This document shows positions 51,476 to 60,784 of a DNA stretch of 64,000 nt, piece by piece. The DNA lies in contig CAXSDP010000015.1 of the NCBI GenBank assembly GCA_964235705.1, forward strand, positions 4,552-68,551. The letters run 5' to 3'. The DNA comes from RH-AL1 sp964235705. Lineage in GTDB: Bacteria; Pseudomonadota; Alphaproteobacteria; Rhizobiales; Beijerinckiaceae. Made by a program: the position numbers and the translations under genes. Numbering within the stretch: position 1 is the stretch's first letter; each line of letters opens with the position of its first letter. Under the pieces are notes generated by a model, which did not search any database, was not told the origin of the DNA, and worked only from the letters and a program-made list of their open reading frames with translations.

Positions 51476-52401
51476 CACGAGGTCGGGTCCCCTTGGACCG
51501 GCTCCTGCCGGCTCAACCGGGCCGCCATCTCCGCCACCGTCTGCGCCACGCCGGAGCCCGGCATGGCGAGGTAGCTGGCGGTGTAGCGCAGCGGTTCCAG
51601 CGTCCGCTCCACCTTCAGCCGGACGAGCCGGCCGCCGGCGACGTCCGCCTCGACCACGGCGAGGGGGAGGATGCCGACGCCGATCCCGTCCAGCGCCATG
51701 CGCAGGATGGAGGCGACGCTGGTGCTCGCGAAGATGCGCGACGGCGGCAGGTCCGGCCGCTTGAACAGGTCGGCGATGGCGGCGTGCGGCTGCGTGCCCC
51801 GCGCGTAGGACAGGATCGGCCAGCGCGCCAGATCCGCGAGGGTCAACGTCTCGCTGCCCGACACGGAATCCGACAGCTTCAGGTCCGGCCGGGCGACCCA
51901 CACCAACTCGTAGTCGCGCATGGGCACGTCGCGGGCGCCCGGCTCGTTGACCGGGCCGAGCAGCAGCGCCACGTCCAGCTTGCCCGACAGCAGCGCCGCC
52001 TGCAGGTTGGGCGAGGTGTCGACCACGATCTCGGGCGTGACCAGCGGGTGCCGCTCGTGCAGGCGGCCCACCAGGTCGCCGAGCATCGTGTGCACCAGCG
52101 TTTCCGACACGCCGATGCGCACCGTGCCGGACAAGCCGACCGGCGCCGACAGGCACCCCATCATCTCGGAATGGAGGGCCAGCAGGCGCTCGGCGTAGGC
52201 GTAGACCTCCAGTCCCTTCGTCGTCAGGACGACCGCCTTGTGGCTGCTCCGGTCCAATAGCCGGACGTTGTGCCGGGCCTCGATCTGGCTGATCCGCTGC
52301 GAGATGCCGGGCTGCGTGATGCGCAGCCGCTCGGCCGCCCGGCCGAACCCGCCGAGCTTGACGACCCAGAAGAACACTTCCAGCGAGCGCAGGTCCACCA
52401 T
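51475..52401 (-). CDS. LysR family transcriptional regulator
   Basis: A 308-aa activator or repressor. The N-terminal winged HTH (residues about 3-62) reads LRSLEVFFWVVKLGGFGRAAERLRITQPGISQRISQIE. The co-inducer domain begins near residue 92 (GTVRIGVSETLVHTMLG) and includes GIGVGILPLAVVEADVAGG. It lies at the head of the amidase/DUF1445 genes and behind the dehydrogenase gene, all on the minus strand, and is likely to control the whole module. The effector is unknown. Confidence 0.92.
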   Translation of the reverse strand: MVDLRSLEVFFWVVKLGGFGRAAERLRITQPGISQRISQIEARHNVRLLDRSSHKAVVLTTKGLEVYAYAERLLALHSEMMGCLSAPVGLSGTVRIGVSETLVHTMLGDLVGRLHERHPLVTPEIVVDTSPNLQAALLSGKLDVALLLGPVNEPGARDVPMRDYELVWVARPDLKLSDSVSGSETLTLADLARWPILSYARGTQPHAAIADLFKRPDLPPSRIFASTSVASILRMALDGIGVGILPLAVVEADVAGGRLVRLKVERTLEPLRYTASYLAMPGSGVAQTVAEMAARLSRQEPVQGDPTS

Positions 52402-52411
52402 GGCCGCGCGG

Positions 52412-53407
52412 TCAGTAGCCGAGCAGGGGATCGACCACGTTGACGAGGGGCGTGCCGGCCCGCAGGTGGCGCAGGTTGGCGGCGAGGATGGCGAGCGAGC
52501 GCTCGATGTAGCCGTCGGGATCGTCGGAGGAGGTGTGGGGCGTCACCACGAGGTTCGGCACGTCCCACAGCGGCGAGTCGGCCGGCAGCGGCTCGGGCGA
52601 GAACACGTCGAGCACCGCGCCGGCGAGGCGCCCAGCCCGCAGCGCGTCCGCGAGGTGGCCGTAGTCGACGACCGCCGCGCGCGCGACGTTGACGAGGCCG
52701 GCGTGGGCGCGCAACCGGTCGAGTTGGGCGGCCCCGATGGCGCCGCGCGTTTCCGCCGTCAGCGGGCAGGCCACGACGAGGAAATCGGCCTCGGGCAGCA
52801 GCGCGTCGAGCCGCTCCGGCCCTTCGATGCGGTCGAGGTGGGGGTGGGATCCCCCCGATCGGCGTATGCCCCAGACGCGCATGCCGAGCAGCTTGGCTTT
52901 CGCCGCGATCGCGCCGCCGATCGCGCCGACGCCGTAGATCAGCACCGTCTTGCCCCGGATGGGCGTGCTGTGGTCCGGCACCCAGGCGTGGCGGCGCTGG
53001 TTGGTGATGTGCTGGGGCAGGCGGTCGTTGAGCATCAGGAGGGCGAGCAGCCCGTACTCGCCGGCTTTCTCCGCGTGGATGCCCCGGCTGTTCGTCAGGA
53101 CGGCACCGGGGGGCAGCCAGTCGAGCGGCAGGTAGCGTTCGATGCCCGCGCTGGTGCAGTGGACGACGCGCAGCGCGGTGCCGTGGTCCCTCAGCAGGGT
53201 CGTGTCGAACCGGCTGCCCACGAAGGCGTGCGCCCGGGCGAGCGCCGCCGCGTCGGGATCGTCGTTGGGCCGCACGGTGAGCGCGAGCGGGCCGGCCGCC
53301 TCGCCCAGCGCCGCGCGCACGCGCGCCTCCGGCATGTGGTAGTCCGGACCCAGGCTCGCGGTGGTCTCGACGTAGACGTGGAGCGGGGCTTCGGCGGGAA
53401 GCGTCAT
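52412..53407 (-). CDS. D-isomer-specific 2-hydroxyacid dehydrogenase
   Basis: A 331-aa NAD(P)-dependent dehydrogenase with the split substrate domain and an internal nucleotide domain (GKTVLIYGVGAIGGAIAAKAK, residues about 145-165). Catalytic Arg lies in LVNVARAAVVD, Glu in the AVLDVFSPEPLP block, and His in VVTPHTSS. The HCTSAGIERY loop is usual for the D-3-phosphoglycerate/phosphite dehydrogenase branch. ATG 53407 with GGAGA upstream. It is separated from the LysR gene by only 10 bp and from the enolase-superfamily gene by 20 bp, so the genes form one run. It likely acts on the keto or hydroxy acid produced by the dehydratase. Confidence 0.9.
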   Translation of the reverse strand: MTLPAEAPLHVYVETTASLGPDYHMPEARVRAALGEAAGPLALTVRPNDDPDAAALARAHAFVGSRFDTTLLRDHGTALRVVHCTSAGIERYLPLDWLPPGAVLTNSRGIHAEKAGEYGLLALLMLNDRLPQHITNQRRHAWVPDHSTPIRGKTVLIYGVGAIGGAIAAKAKLLGMRVWGIRRSGGSHPHLDRIEGPERLDALLPEADFLVVACPLTAETRGAIGAAQLDRLRAHAGLVNVARAAVVDYGHLADALRAGRLAGAVLDVFSPEPLPADSPLWDVPNLVVTPHTSSDDPDGYIERSLAILAANLRHLRAGTPLVNVVDPLLGY

Positions 53408-53427
53408 CAACAGTCTCCGTTCACGTT

Positions 53428-54594
53428 TCACGACGACGTGCATCGCGCCCAAAGGAAGGGCTGGACGCTGGCGCGGGCGAGGGTCACACCCAGGCCCGGC
53501 CCGCTCGGGACGGGCACGGTGCCGTTCCTGATGCCGCGCTCCGGCGGGTCCTCCAGCACTTCGATGTAGCCGTCGGCCTCGGGGAAGTAGGGGTAGACTT
53601 CCTGGATCATGAAGTTCGCGATGCAGGCGTCGACCTGCAGGGCCGTCGCCGTCGACAGGGTGCTGGCGCAATTGTGGGGCGCGACGCGCATGTTGTAGAC
53701 CTCCGCCATCGCGGCGATCTTCTTCGTTTCCATGATGCCGCCGGTGTTGCCGATGTCCGGCTGCATGATGTCGGCGGCGTGGCCCTCCATCACGGCGCGG
53801 AAGCCGTAGCGGGTGTAGAGCCGCTCCCCGACGGCGATCGGGATCGCGACCGCCTCCGAGATCTTCTTCAACGCCCCGACGTCGAAGGGGTCGGCCGGTT
53901 CCTCGACGCACAGGAGGTCCAGCTCCTCGTAGCGCCGGCACAGGCGGATGGTCTCGTCGGTGGTGAGGGCGCCGCTCAGGTCCACCATGATGCCGACGTC
54001 CGGCCCGACCGCCTGCCGCAGCGCCTTGATCTTGTCGAAGGCGAGGTTGGCATGGTCCCGCTCCACGCTGCGCAGGCTGACGTGGCGCAGCGTCCCGCGC
54101 GCGTCGTTGATGGCGAGCGGGTAGCACTTGATGGCGTCGTAGCCGTCGCGCGCCGGCTTCTCGCCCGCCCGGCCGAACTTCGCCGGCGTATCGGCACCGA
54201 AGCACCAACCGTTGGCGTAGACGCGCACGGTGTCGCGCATCCGGCCCCCCAGGAACTCGTGGACCGGTAGGCCCACCGCCTTGCCCTTGATGTCCCACAG
54301 CGCCTGCTCGATCGCGCTGATGCCGGCGTAGACGATCGGGCCGCCGCCGCCCTTCGCCCAGAAGGAATGGTCGTACATCTCCGACCACAGCGCCTCGATC
54401 GCGAACGGATCGCGCCCCAGCACGCACCACTCGCTCAAGTCCTTGATCATGCCGGCGGCGGCGGTCGCACCGAGGCCATAGGCGATCGCCGCCTCGCCGA
54501 TGCCGGTCACGCCCTCATCGGTCGTGACCTCGACGAGCACGGGATGCAGGCGCCCGCTCCGGATGAGGTAGATGTCGACTTGCGTGATCTTCAC
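53428..54594 (-). CDS. Mandelate racemase/muconate lactonizing enzyme family dehydratase (enolase superfamily)
   Basis: A 388-aa enolase-superfamily enzyme abstracting an alpha-proton from a carboxylate, usually to dehydrate a sugar acid. The capping domain is followed by a barrel with Lys in DAIKCYPL, metal ligands Asp (IMVDLSGALT), Glu (CVEEPADP) and Glu (IAVGERL), then QPDIGNTGG and the base His in VAPHNCAS. The arrangement is closest to the mandelate racemase subgroup, including D-galactonate-type dehydratases. Start GTG 54594 after a GGAG. It is followed on the same strand by the 2-hydroxyacid dehydrogenase; the two could form a short acid-degradation path. Confidence 0.87.
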   Translation of the reverse strand: MKITQVDIYLIRSGRLHPVLVEVTTDEGVTGIGEAAIAYGLGATAAAGMIKDLSEWCVLGRDPFAIEALWSEMYDHSFWAKGGGGPIVYAGISAIEQALWDIKGKAVGLPVHEFLGGRMRDTVRVYANGWCFGADTPAKFGRAGEKPARDGYDAIKCYPLAINDARGTLRHVSLRSVERDHANLAFDKIKALRQAVGPDVGIMVDLSGALTTDETIRLCRRYEELDLLCVEEPADPFDVGALKKISEAVAIPIAVGERLYTRYGFRAVMEGHAADIMQPDIGNTGGIMETKKIAAMAEVYNMRVAPHNCASTLSTATALQVDACIANFMIQEVYPYFPEADGYIEVLEDPPERGIRNGTVPVPSGPGLGVTLARASVQPFLWARCTSS

Positions 54595-54685
54595 GGGTGC
54601 GGACTCCGTTGGGCCGGCCCCTTTCCCGTCGAGCCTTGGCCGGGGAAGGGGCTGGGGGAGGGGTGAGGGAGGACGGTCGCCGCGA

Positions 54686-55447
54686 TCAGCGCAACCGCGC
54701 CAGGAAGGCCCGGGTCCGCGGATGGGTCGGCGCGGAGAAGAAGGCGGCGGGCGGCCCCTGCTCGACGATCCGACCGGCATCCATCATGACCACGCGGTCA
54801 CCCACCTCGCGGGCGAAGGACATCTCGTGCGTCACCACGATCATGGTCATGCCCCCTCGCGCGAGGTCGCGCATCGTTTCCAGCACCTCGCCGACGAGTT
54901 CCGGGTCGAGCGCCGAGGTCGGCTCATCGAACAGCATGAGGATCGGGTCCATCGCCAGCGCGCGGGCGATCGCCACGCGCTGTTGCTGGCCGCCGGAGAG
55001 TTCGTGCGGGTACTGCCCCGCCTTGCCGGCCAAGCCCACCCTGGCGAGGAGCGCAAGGGCGCGCTCGCGGGCCGCCGCCGGCGCCATCCGCCGGACGTGG
55101 ATGGGCGCCTCGCACACGTTCTCCAGGGCGGACAGGTGGGAGAACAGGTTGAAGCGCTGGAACACCATGCCGATGCGGGCGCGCTTGGCCGCCGTGACGC
55201 GGTCGGACTCGGCGATCATCCGGCCCTGCGGCCCCGGCTTGTAGCCGATCGACTCGCCGCCGACCAGGATCCGGCCCGCCTCGAAGGTTTCGAGGCGGTT
55301 GACGCAGCGCAGCAGCGTGGTCTTGCCGCTGCCGCTCGAGCCGAGCAGGCACACGACCTCCCCCGCCCCGACGTCGAGATCGACACCTTTGAGGACTTCG
55401 AGCGCGCCGAACCGCTTGTGGACGTCGATGATCTCCACCAGGGCCAT
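54686..55447 (-). CDS. Amino acid ABC transporter ATP-binding protein (GlnQ type)
   Basis: A 253-aa ATPase with Walker A LGSSGSGKTT, signature LSGGQQQRVA, Walker B ILMLFDEPTSALD and H-loop VTHEMSF. Its 1-bp overlap with the permease (ATG 55447 inside the permease stop) shows an operon in the order binding protein, permease, ATPase reading leftward. It is a second, non-identical copy of the importer type at 4.3-6.7 kb. Confidence 0.93.
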   Translation of the reverse strand: MALVEIIDVHKRFGALEVLKGVDLDVGAGEVVCLLGSSGSGKTTLLRCVNRLETFEAGRILVGGESIGYKPGPQGRMIAESDRVTAAKRARIGMVFQRFNLFSHLSALENVCEAPIHVRRMAPAAARERALALLARVGLAGKAGQYPHELSGGQQQRVAIARALAMDPILMLFDEPTSALDPELVGEVLETMRDLARGGMTMIVVTHEMSFAREVGDRVVMMDAGRIVEQGPPAAFFSAPTHPRTRAFLARLR

Positions 55448-56184
55448 CAGTCGAGCTCCTGCGGGATCGTCGATCCGAGGATGCGCGCGACCGGGCCGGC
55501 GGGGGCGGCCCGGCTCGTCTTCGGCGAGCCGTAGCGGCGCTCGATGGCCTGCTGCGCCAGCGTGAACAGGCCGGTCAGCAACAGGTACCAGACGCTGACG
55601 ACGCAGAGGATCTCGAAATACTTGAAATTCTGGCTGTAGATGTTGGTGCCGATGGCGAAGATCTCGGGAACCGCGATGGTGAAGAGGAGGGATGTCGTCT
55701 TCAGCATGGCGATGAACTGGTTGCCCGTCGGCGGGATGATCGCGCGCAACGCCTGCGGCAGGATGATCCGGCGCAACGCCAGTGGGTTCGTCATGCCGAG
55801 CGCGCGGGCGGCCTCGCGCTGGCCGGTGTCCACGGTCAGCAGCCCCGCCCGGATGATCTCCGTCATGTAGGCGCCCTCGTTGAGGCCGAGCGCGATGACG
55901 CCGGCCACCGGCGCCGCGAGGTTGACGGCGTTGTTCGTGATCTCGGCGATGCCGTCGTACCAGAAGATGATCTGGACCAGCACCGGCACGCCGCGGAAGA
56001 GCATGAGGTAGGCGCGCACGATCGTCCGTAGCACGGCGAAGCGACTGATCGCGGCGAGGGCCGCGAAGAAACCAACGACGATGCCGAGCGCCATCGCGGC
56101 GAGGGTCACGCCGAGGGTCATGAGCGCGGGCAGGACGAACTCCGTGGAGAACAGGTTCCCCCAGAAGGTCGAGAGATCAAACAT
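55447..56184 (-). CDS. Amino acid ABC transporter permease (HisM type)
   Basis: A 245-aa inner-membrane protein with about five helices. Landmarks are AYLMLFRGVPVLVQIIFWYDG, LGLNEGAYMTEIIRAG and the cytoplasmic EAA loop EAARALGMTNPLALRRIILPQAL. The C-terminus carries an extra roughly 25-residue Pro/Ala/Arg tail. It works with the ATPase at 54686 and the binding protein at 56426. The gap to the binding protein gene is 241 bp, so the latter may also have its own transcript. Confidence 0.92.
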   Translation of the reverse strand: MFDLSTFWGNLFSTEFVLPALMTLGVTLAAMALGIVVGFFAALAAISRFAVLRTIVRAYLMLFRGVPVLVQIIFWYDGIAEITNNAVNLAAPVAGVIALGLNEGAYMTEIIRAGLLTVDTGQREAARALGMTNPLALRRIILPQALRAIIPPTGNQFIAMLKTTSLLFTIAVPEIFAIGTNIYSQNFKYFEILCVVSVWYLLLTGLFTLAQQAIERRYGSPKTSRAAPAGPVARILGSTIPQELD

Positions 56185-56425
56185 CGGTCAAAACCAAGTC
56201 GTGTCCTCGTGGCGTCGGATCGTGTCCCGGGGGGACGCCAGATCGTGTCCCGGGAGCGCTGAGCCCCATCCCGGCGACGTTGGACCAGGTTCGAGGGGGA
56301 TCACGTCCGAGCGCGTCCGCTCACCGACGGGGGCGGCGGCATGAGCCGACATCCCATTCTGCAAAGCCCATGCCGTCGTCCCGCCTCGGTTCACGCCGCC
56401 GCGACGGACGGGGCCGGCGGACGGA

Positions 56426-57262
56426 TCAGGGCTTCACCAGCCGGATGTCACCGCCCTGGAGGTGCCACTTGGCGAGGATCTTGTCGTAGTCGCCGCTCGC
56501 CTCGACCTGCGTGAGCGCCTGCTGGATGGCCGTCTGCGCCGCGTCATCGTCCTTGCGCACCACGATGCCCTCCTTGTTGCGCGGCTTGTCGGGCACGCCG
56601 GACAGGATCGGGCCGCCGAGCGCGAGGTCCGGCATCAGGTTGACGATGTAGGAGGCGAAGGGCCAGTCGACCCAGGCCACGTCGCTGTTGGACTTGACGA
56701 GCTGCTGCACCGCCTCGTTGAAGCTGGGGTAAACCTTGATCTCGATGGTCTTGCCGTGCGTGCAAAGCTCCTTGTTGCTCCGCTCCAGCGCGCGCGCCTC
56801 GACGGAGCCGGTCACGGTCGCGACCGAGTGGCCGCAAAGCTCCCCCTCGGTGGTGAAGGCCAGCTTCGAGGCCTTGCGGACGACGAGTTGGTTGCCGCCC
56901 TCGAAATAGGGGACGAACCTGAAAACCTCCTCGCGCTGCGGCGTGATGCCGATGCCGGCGATGACCGCGTCGAACTTCTTCGAGTTCAATCCGGGGAAGA
57001 GGCCGGGGAACGCGAGGTTCACGAAGGCCGGCTTCAGGCACAAACGACTTGCGACGGCTTTCGCGATATCGACATCGAGGCCGTCCGGTTGCCCGTGATC
57101 GTCGAAGACCTGCGGCGGCGTGCTCAGCATCGTGCCGAAGGTGAGGGTACCCGCCGAGACCAGGTTGGATGGGGGCTTGATCGCGCAATCGGCGGAGGCG
57201 CCTGCGGACGCCACGATCCATGCCGCCGAGGCCAACAGCGCCGTTGCCAGCTTTCCAACCAT
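56426..57262 (-). CDS. Amino acid ABC transporter periplasmic substrate-binding protein
   Basis: A 278-aa family 3 solute-binding protein. It has a Sec signal peptide (MVGKLATALLASAAWIVASAGASA, cleavage before DCAIK) and the typical GTLTFGTMLSTPPQVFDDHGQPDGLDVDIAKAVASRL opening, KFDAVIAGIGITPQREE, and a closing DYDKILAKWHL. Several Cys (DCAIK, LCLK, LCGH, LCTHG) are unusual for the family and could form disulfides in the periplasm. ATG 57262 has an AGGG/GGAG region upstream. It belongs with the permease and ATPase encoded next. Confidence 0.88.
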   Translation of the reverse strand: MVGKLATALLASAAWIVASAGASADCAIKPPSNLVSAGTLTFGTMLSTPPQVFDDHGQPDGLDVDIAKAVASRLCLKPAFVNLAFPGLFPGLNSKKFDAVIAGIGITPQREEVFRFVPYFEGGNQLVVRKASKLAFTTEGELCGHSVATVTGSVEARALERSNKELCTHGKTIEIKVYPSFNEAVQQLVKSNSDVAWVDWPFASYIVNLMPDLALGGPILSGVPDKPRNKEGIVVRKDDDAAQTAIQQALTQVEASGDYDKILAKWHLQGGDIRLVKP

Positions 57263-57558
57263 AACCCTGACGCTCCATGTCCACTGCCATCGATGTCCGC
57301 CGTCATCGACGTTTGCTGCCATCGTTCATCTCGGGTAGCAATCGACGCGCCATTCCCAGAGCGCGGCCGGTATCACATGTCGGGGTGATCGCTCGATCAT
57401 CGTCAACGGGCCCTTGAGCGCCCGACCGATCGCGCTACCCTGCCGTCCACAGGCTCGTGAGCGGGCCGGGTGGAACGCTCCACCCGAGGACGCGACCGGC
57501 GGCGGCGGATCTCCCGCGCGCGAGGCCGGCACGACGGTTCCCAGGACGAGGCAACGTG

Positions 57559-58836
57559 ATGCGCGAAGACATCTACTGGCGGCTCGACGCGCCGCTCACC
57601 GCCCCGCCGGCAACGGCGTTGGCCGCGACGAGCGACGTCGTCATCGTCGGGGCCGGCTACACCGGACTCAGCGCCGCGATCACGCTGGCCCGCGCCGGCC
57701 GGAGCGTGAGCGTGCTGGAGAAGGGTCGGCCGGGCGAGGGCGCGTCCACCCGCAGCGGCGGCATCACCAGCGGCAACATCCGCCCGAGCCACGCCACCAT
57801 GACGAAGCGGTTCGGTGAAGCGCGCGCGACCGCCATCCTGGCGGAAGCCAAGGTGGCCCGCGAGGACCTGTACCGCTTCATCGCCGACGAGGGGATCGAC
57901 TGCGACTTCGCGCTGACCGGTCGGTTCAGCGGCGCGTCCGCCCCGCGCGACTACGAGCGGCTGGCCCGCGACGCCGACAAGCTGGCCGCGATGGGGATCG
58001 AGGCCTACGCCGTGCCCCGCGCCGCCCAGCGCGACTACCTCGGCACCGACGCCTACCACGGCGGTGCGGTGCGGATGGACACGGGCGGCCTGCACCCGGC
58101 CAAGTTCCACGCCGGCATGCTCAGGCTCGCGCTCGCCGCCGGCGCGACGATCCACGGCGAGACGGCCGTGACCGGGGTCCGCCCCGACGCCGGGGGCTAC
58201 GAGGTCGCGACCGACCGGGGCGTCATCCGCGCCGCCAACGTGGTCATGGGCACCAACGCCTACACCGACGGGGTGGACCCTTGGCTTCGACGGCGGTTCG
58301 TGCCGATCCGCAGCCGTATCATCGCCACCGCCGCGCTGTCCCCGAACCTGATGGGCGAACTCATGCCGCGCCGCATGATGTGCAACGACACGCGGGTGCT
58401 GAGCCACTACTTCCGTCCCTCGCCGGACGGGCGGCGCATCCTGTTCGGTGGCCGCGACGGCACGACGAGCGGCGACCCGGCCTGGCCGACGGACATGCTG
58501 CGGGACCGGCTCGTCGACCTGTTCCCCGTGCTGCGCGGCGTCGCGATCGAGCACAGCTGGTTCGGGGAGGTCGCCATGCATCGCGACATGATCCCGCGCA
58601 TCTTCTCGCGGGCGGGGGTGCGCTACGCCGGAGGCTACTGCGGCTCGGGCGTCGTGTGGGCGCGCTGGGCCGGCCAGAAAGCGGCCTACCAGATCCTGGG
58701 TGAGGCGGACGGCGCGTCGTCGCTCGACTTCCGGCCCCCCGCCGCCGTGCCCCTGTTCAACGGCAAGGCTTGGTTCATGCCCGCCGTGTTCGCCTGGATG
58801 AGGATGCAGGACAGGCTCGCCGCCCGCCGCCGCTAG
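57559..58836 (+). CDS. FAD-dependent oxidoreductase (DAO family, gamma-glutamylputrescine oxidase-like)
   Basis: A 425-aa flavoprotein of the glycine/D-amino acid oxidase group that oxidises a secondary or primary amine with release of aldehyde or keto acid. The dinucleotide motif VVIVGAGYTGLSAAITLARAG lies at about residues 26-47, followed by the VLEKGRPGEGASTRSGGITSGN FAD-binding segment. The C-terminal FAD contact is YAGGYCGSGVVWARWAGQKAA. ATG 57559 has GAGG upstream (GTG 57556 also in frame). It is divergent from the binding protein gene and convergent with the M20 peptidase, suggesting oxidation of the imported amine. Confidence 0.87.
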   Translation: MREDIYWRLDAPLTAPPATALAATSDVVIVGAGYTGLSAAITLARAGRSVSVLEKGRPGEGASTRSGGITSGNIRPSHATMTKRFGEARATAILAEAKVAREDLYRFIADEGIDCDFALTGRFSGASAPRDYERLARDADKLAAMGIEAYAVPRAAQRDYLGTDAYHGGAVRMDTGGLHPAKFHAGMLRLALAAGATIHGETAVTGVRPDAGGYEVATDRGVIRAANVVMGTNAYTDGVDPWLRRRFVPIRSRIIATAALSPNLMGELMPRRMMCNDTRVLSHYFRPSPDGRRILFGGRDGTTSGDPAWPTDMLRDRLVDLFPVLRGVAIEHSWFGEVAMHRDMIPRIFSRAGVRYAGGYCGSGVVWARWAGQKAAYQILGEADGASSLDFRPPAAVPLFNGKAWFMPAVFAWMRMQDRLAARRR

Positions 58837-58851
58837 CGACGGCCCCCCGCC

Positions 58852-60000
58852 TCAATCGAGTCGGGCCATCAGGCCGGCCATGAGCGCGGCGCGCTCGGTG
58901 AGGCTCGCGACCTCGATGTGTTCGCCCAACGTGTGGAAGCCGGCGCCGTGGCACCCGAGCCCGTCGAGCGTGGGGATGCCGTCCGCGCCGGTGAAGTTGC
59001 CGTCCGACCCGCCGCCGGCGGACCCGTGGCTGAGCTCCACCCCCATCCCCGCCGCGACGTCCCGCGCCACGGCGAACATCCGCATCGTCGCCTCGTCCGC
59101 CTCCCAGACCGGGCGGGTGACGCCGCGCGTCACGGTGAAACCGGTCCCATCGGCGTTCGCGCCGCTCAGCCCGAGCATCCGCGCGACGCCGTCGTCGAGG
59201 TCGTCCTGGCGCTTGGCCATGCTGAGCGCCTCCGCCCGGCATTGCGTCGAGACGCAGTTCACCCATTGGCCCCCGTGGATCACGCCGACGCTGAAGGTGC
59301 AGGCCTCGCCCGTCATGTCCTCGATCGCGAGGATCCGCCGCGCCATGATGTTGATGGCCGAGCGTCCCTCCTCCAGCGTCGAGCCGGCATGGCTCGGTCG
59401 GCCGGTCGCCTGGAGGTTGAAGCGCGCGATGGCGTAGCGTCCGGTGACCACGCCGTTGCCGGGGCGGCCCGGCTCGGGCACGAGGACGTAGCGGTGACGC
59501 CGGGCGGTGGCGACGATCAAGTCGCGCGTGGACGGGCTGCCGACCTCCTCGTCGCTCGTCAGCAGCACGCTGACCGGCAGCGGCGTAGCGATCCCCGCCC
59601 GCGCGAGCTGGACCACCGCTTCGAGGGCGGCGTAATTGCCGCCCTTCATGTCGAGGATGCCCGGGCCGTAGCAGAGCGCTCCCTCGCGCCGGAACGGCAG
59701 CGCCTCCAGCGTGCCGACCGGATGCACCGTGTCGAGGTGACCCATGAGCAGGATGCCGGGCTCGCCCCGGCGCGGATGGGGGAAGTCGGCGAGGACGCAG
59801 TCGCCAAAGCCGCCGCGCCCCGGCACCCGCTCGACCGTGGCGCCGGCGCGCTCCAGGTCGCCGGCGGCGAGCGCCATCATCGCGTTCACGGCGGCGGCGT
59901 CGAAGGTGGGGCTCTCGCAGCGCACCCAGCGTTCGAGGCCGCGGAGCATCGCCTCCGGGTCGAAGGCCAATCGTTCGATGTCCGAAGCGTGCGCCGCCAT
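58852..60000 (-). CDS. M20 family metallopeptidase (carboxypeptidase G2/ArgE-like)
   Basis: A 382-aa zinc hydrolase with all ligands: MGHLDTVHP (His 88, Asp 90), GILDMKGG (Asp 117), TSDEEVGS (Glu 151 catalytic, Glu 152), PEPGRP and a C-terminal GFHTLGEH His. A dimer-type lid domain (about 190-310) contains GRPSHAGSTLEEGRSA. ATG 60000 has GGAGGCAGGG upstream. It is the same subfamily as the partial gene at the left edge of the window. It probably cleaves an N-acyl amino acid or dipeptide taken up by the adjacent importer. Confidence 0.9.
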   Translation of the reverse strand: MAAHASDIERLAFDPEAMLRGLERWVRCESPTFDAAAVNAMMALAAGDLERAGATVERVPGRGGFGDCVLADFPHPRRGEPGILLMGHLDTVHPVGTLEALPFRREGALCYGPGILDMKGGNYAALEAVVQLARAGIATPLPVSVLLTSDEEVGSPSTRDLIVATARRHRYVLVPEPGRPGNGVVTGRYAIARFNLQATGRPSHAGSTLEEGRSAINIMARRILAIEDMTGEACTFSVGVIHGGQWVNCVSTQCRAEALSMAKRQDDLDDGVARMLGLSGANADGTGFTVTRGVTRPVWEADEATMRMFAVARDVAAGMGVELSHGSAGGGSDGNFTGADGIPTLDGLGCHGAGFHTLGEHIEVASLTERAALMAGLMARLD

Positions 60001-60109
60001 TTACCCTGCCTCCGAGGATGACCCTGTCGGGATCGGCAAGCGGCGTCGCAAGAGTCGGTCCGCGGGTCAAGCGGCCGGCGGTCGCCGCCTTCTCGCCGAC
60101 GGCCGGGCG

Positions 60110-60523
60110 TCACACGACCCGACGTCTCGACCCCTGGGAATGATCCTCGGTCCGCCCCCTCCCGTGGATCATGTCCGAAGTGTTTCGATGCGGCGGCAGG
60201 CCGCCGTCCGAACGTCGCGACATCGCCTCGGCCTGGGCGCGGCTGAACACGGCGTCGGCGTGGGTCGACAGGGCCGGCTTGCCGGCGCGCTCCAGGTCGG
60301 TGCGCACGCGTAGCACGAGGTCCGTCACGTCGGCACCGGCGAGGAAGCGGGCCACGACGGTGGCGACGTAGGCGGCCCGTCCCGGCTCGTCGAACCCGAA
60401 GTTGTCCGCCGCCCAGCGCGCGAGCGCCTCGATCCCGACGCGTCGGCCGAGGACGTCGGCCTTGTCCGCCCGCACGAACGCCGCCTCGGCCGCGCGCTCG
60501 CGCCACTCCATCGATGTCGTCAT
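60110..60523 (-). CDS. Hypothetical protein
   Basis: A 137-aa soluble, mostly helical protein (EWRERAAEAAFVRADKADVLG, ARWAADNFGFDEPGRAAYVATVVARFL) with a charged tail. No family recognised. ATG 60523 with AAGGA about eight bases upstream gives a sensible start; the frame is open to 60598. It lies 110 bp upstream of the M20 gene on the same strand and may be co-transcribed. Confidence 0.5.
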   Translation of the reverse strand: MTTSMEWRERAAEAAFVRADKADVLGRRVGIEALARWAADNFGFDEPGRAAYVATVVARFLAGADVTDLVLRVRTDLERAGKPALSTHADAVFSRAQAEAMSRRSDGGLPPHRNTSDMIHGRGRTEDHSQGSRRRVV

Positions 60524-60784
60524 GACCAGTCCTTCCCCATGCTCAGGCTCATCCGCGATGTCATCCCGATGAGGTATGGCGGCGTTTCCTCCCCACAAGC
60601 ACCGACCAAAGGCATGGGCCTACGACGAACGACCGAGGCCGACGCGTCCCGAGCCCGCGAACGGGCCGGGGCAGGCCATGGCCTCCCGCCTTCAAGATCC
60701 CGGGCCCCGCGCCAACACCGCCCTTGGCGTCGGCGGACGGGGCGAGGTAAGCACGGCCGCCACGACCGCGCCGGACCGAGCCCA

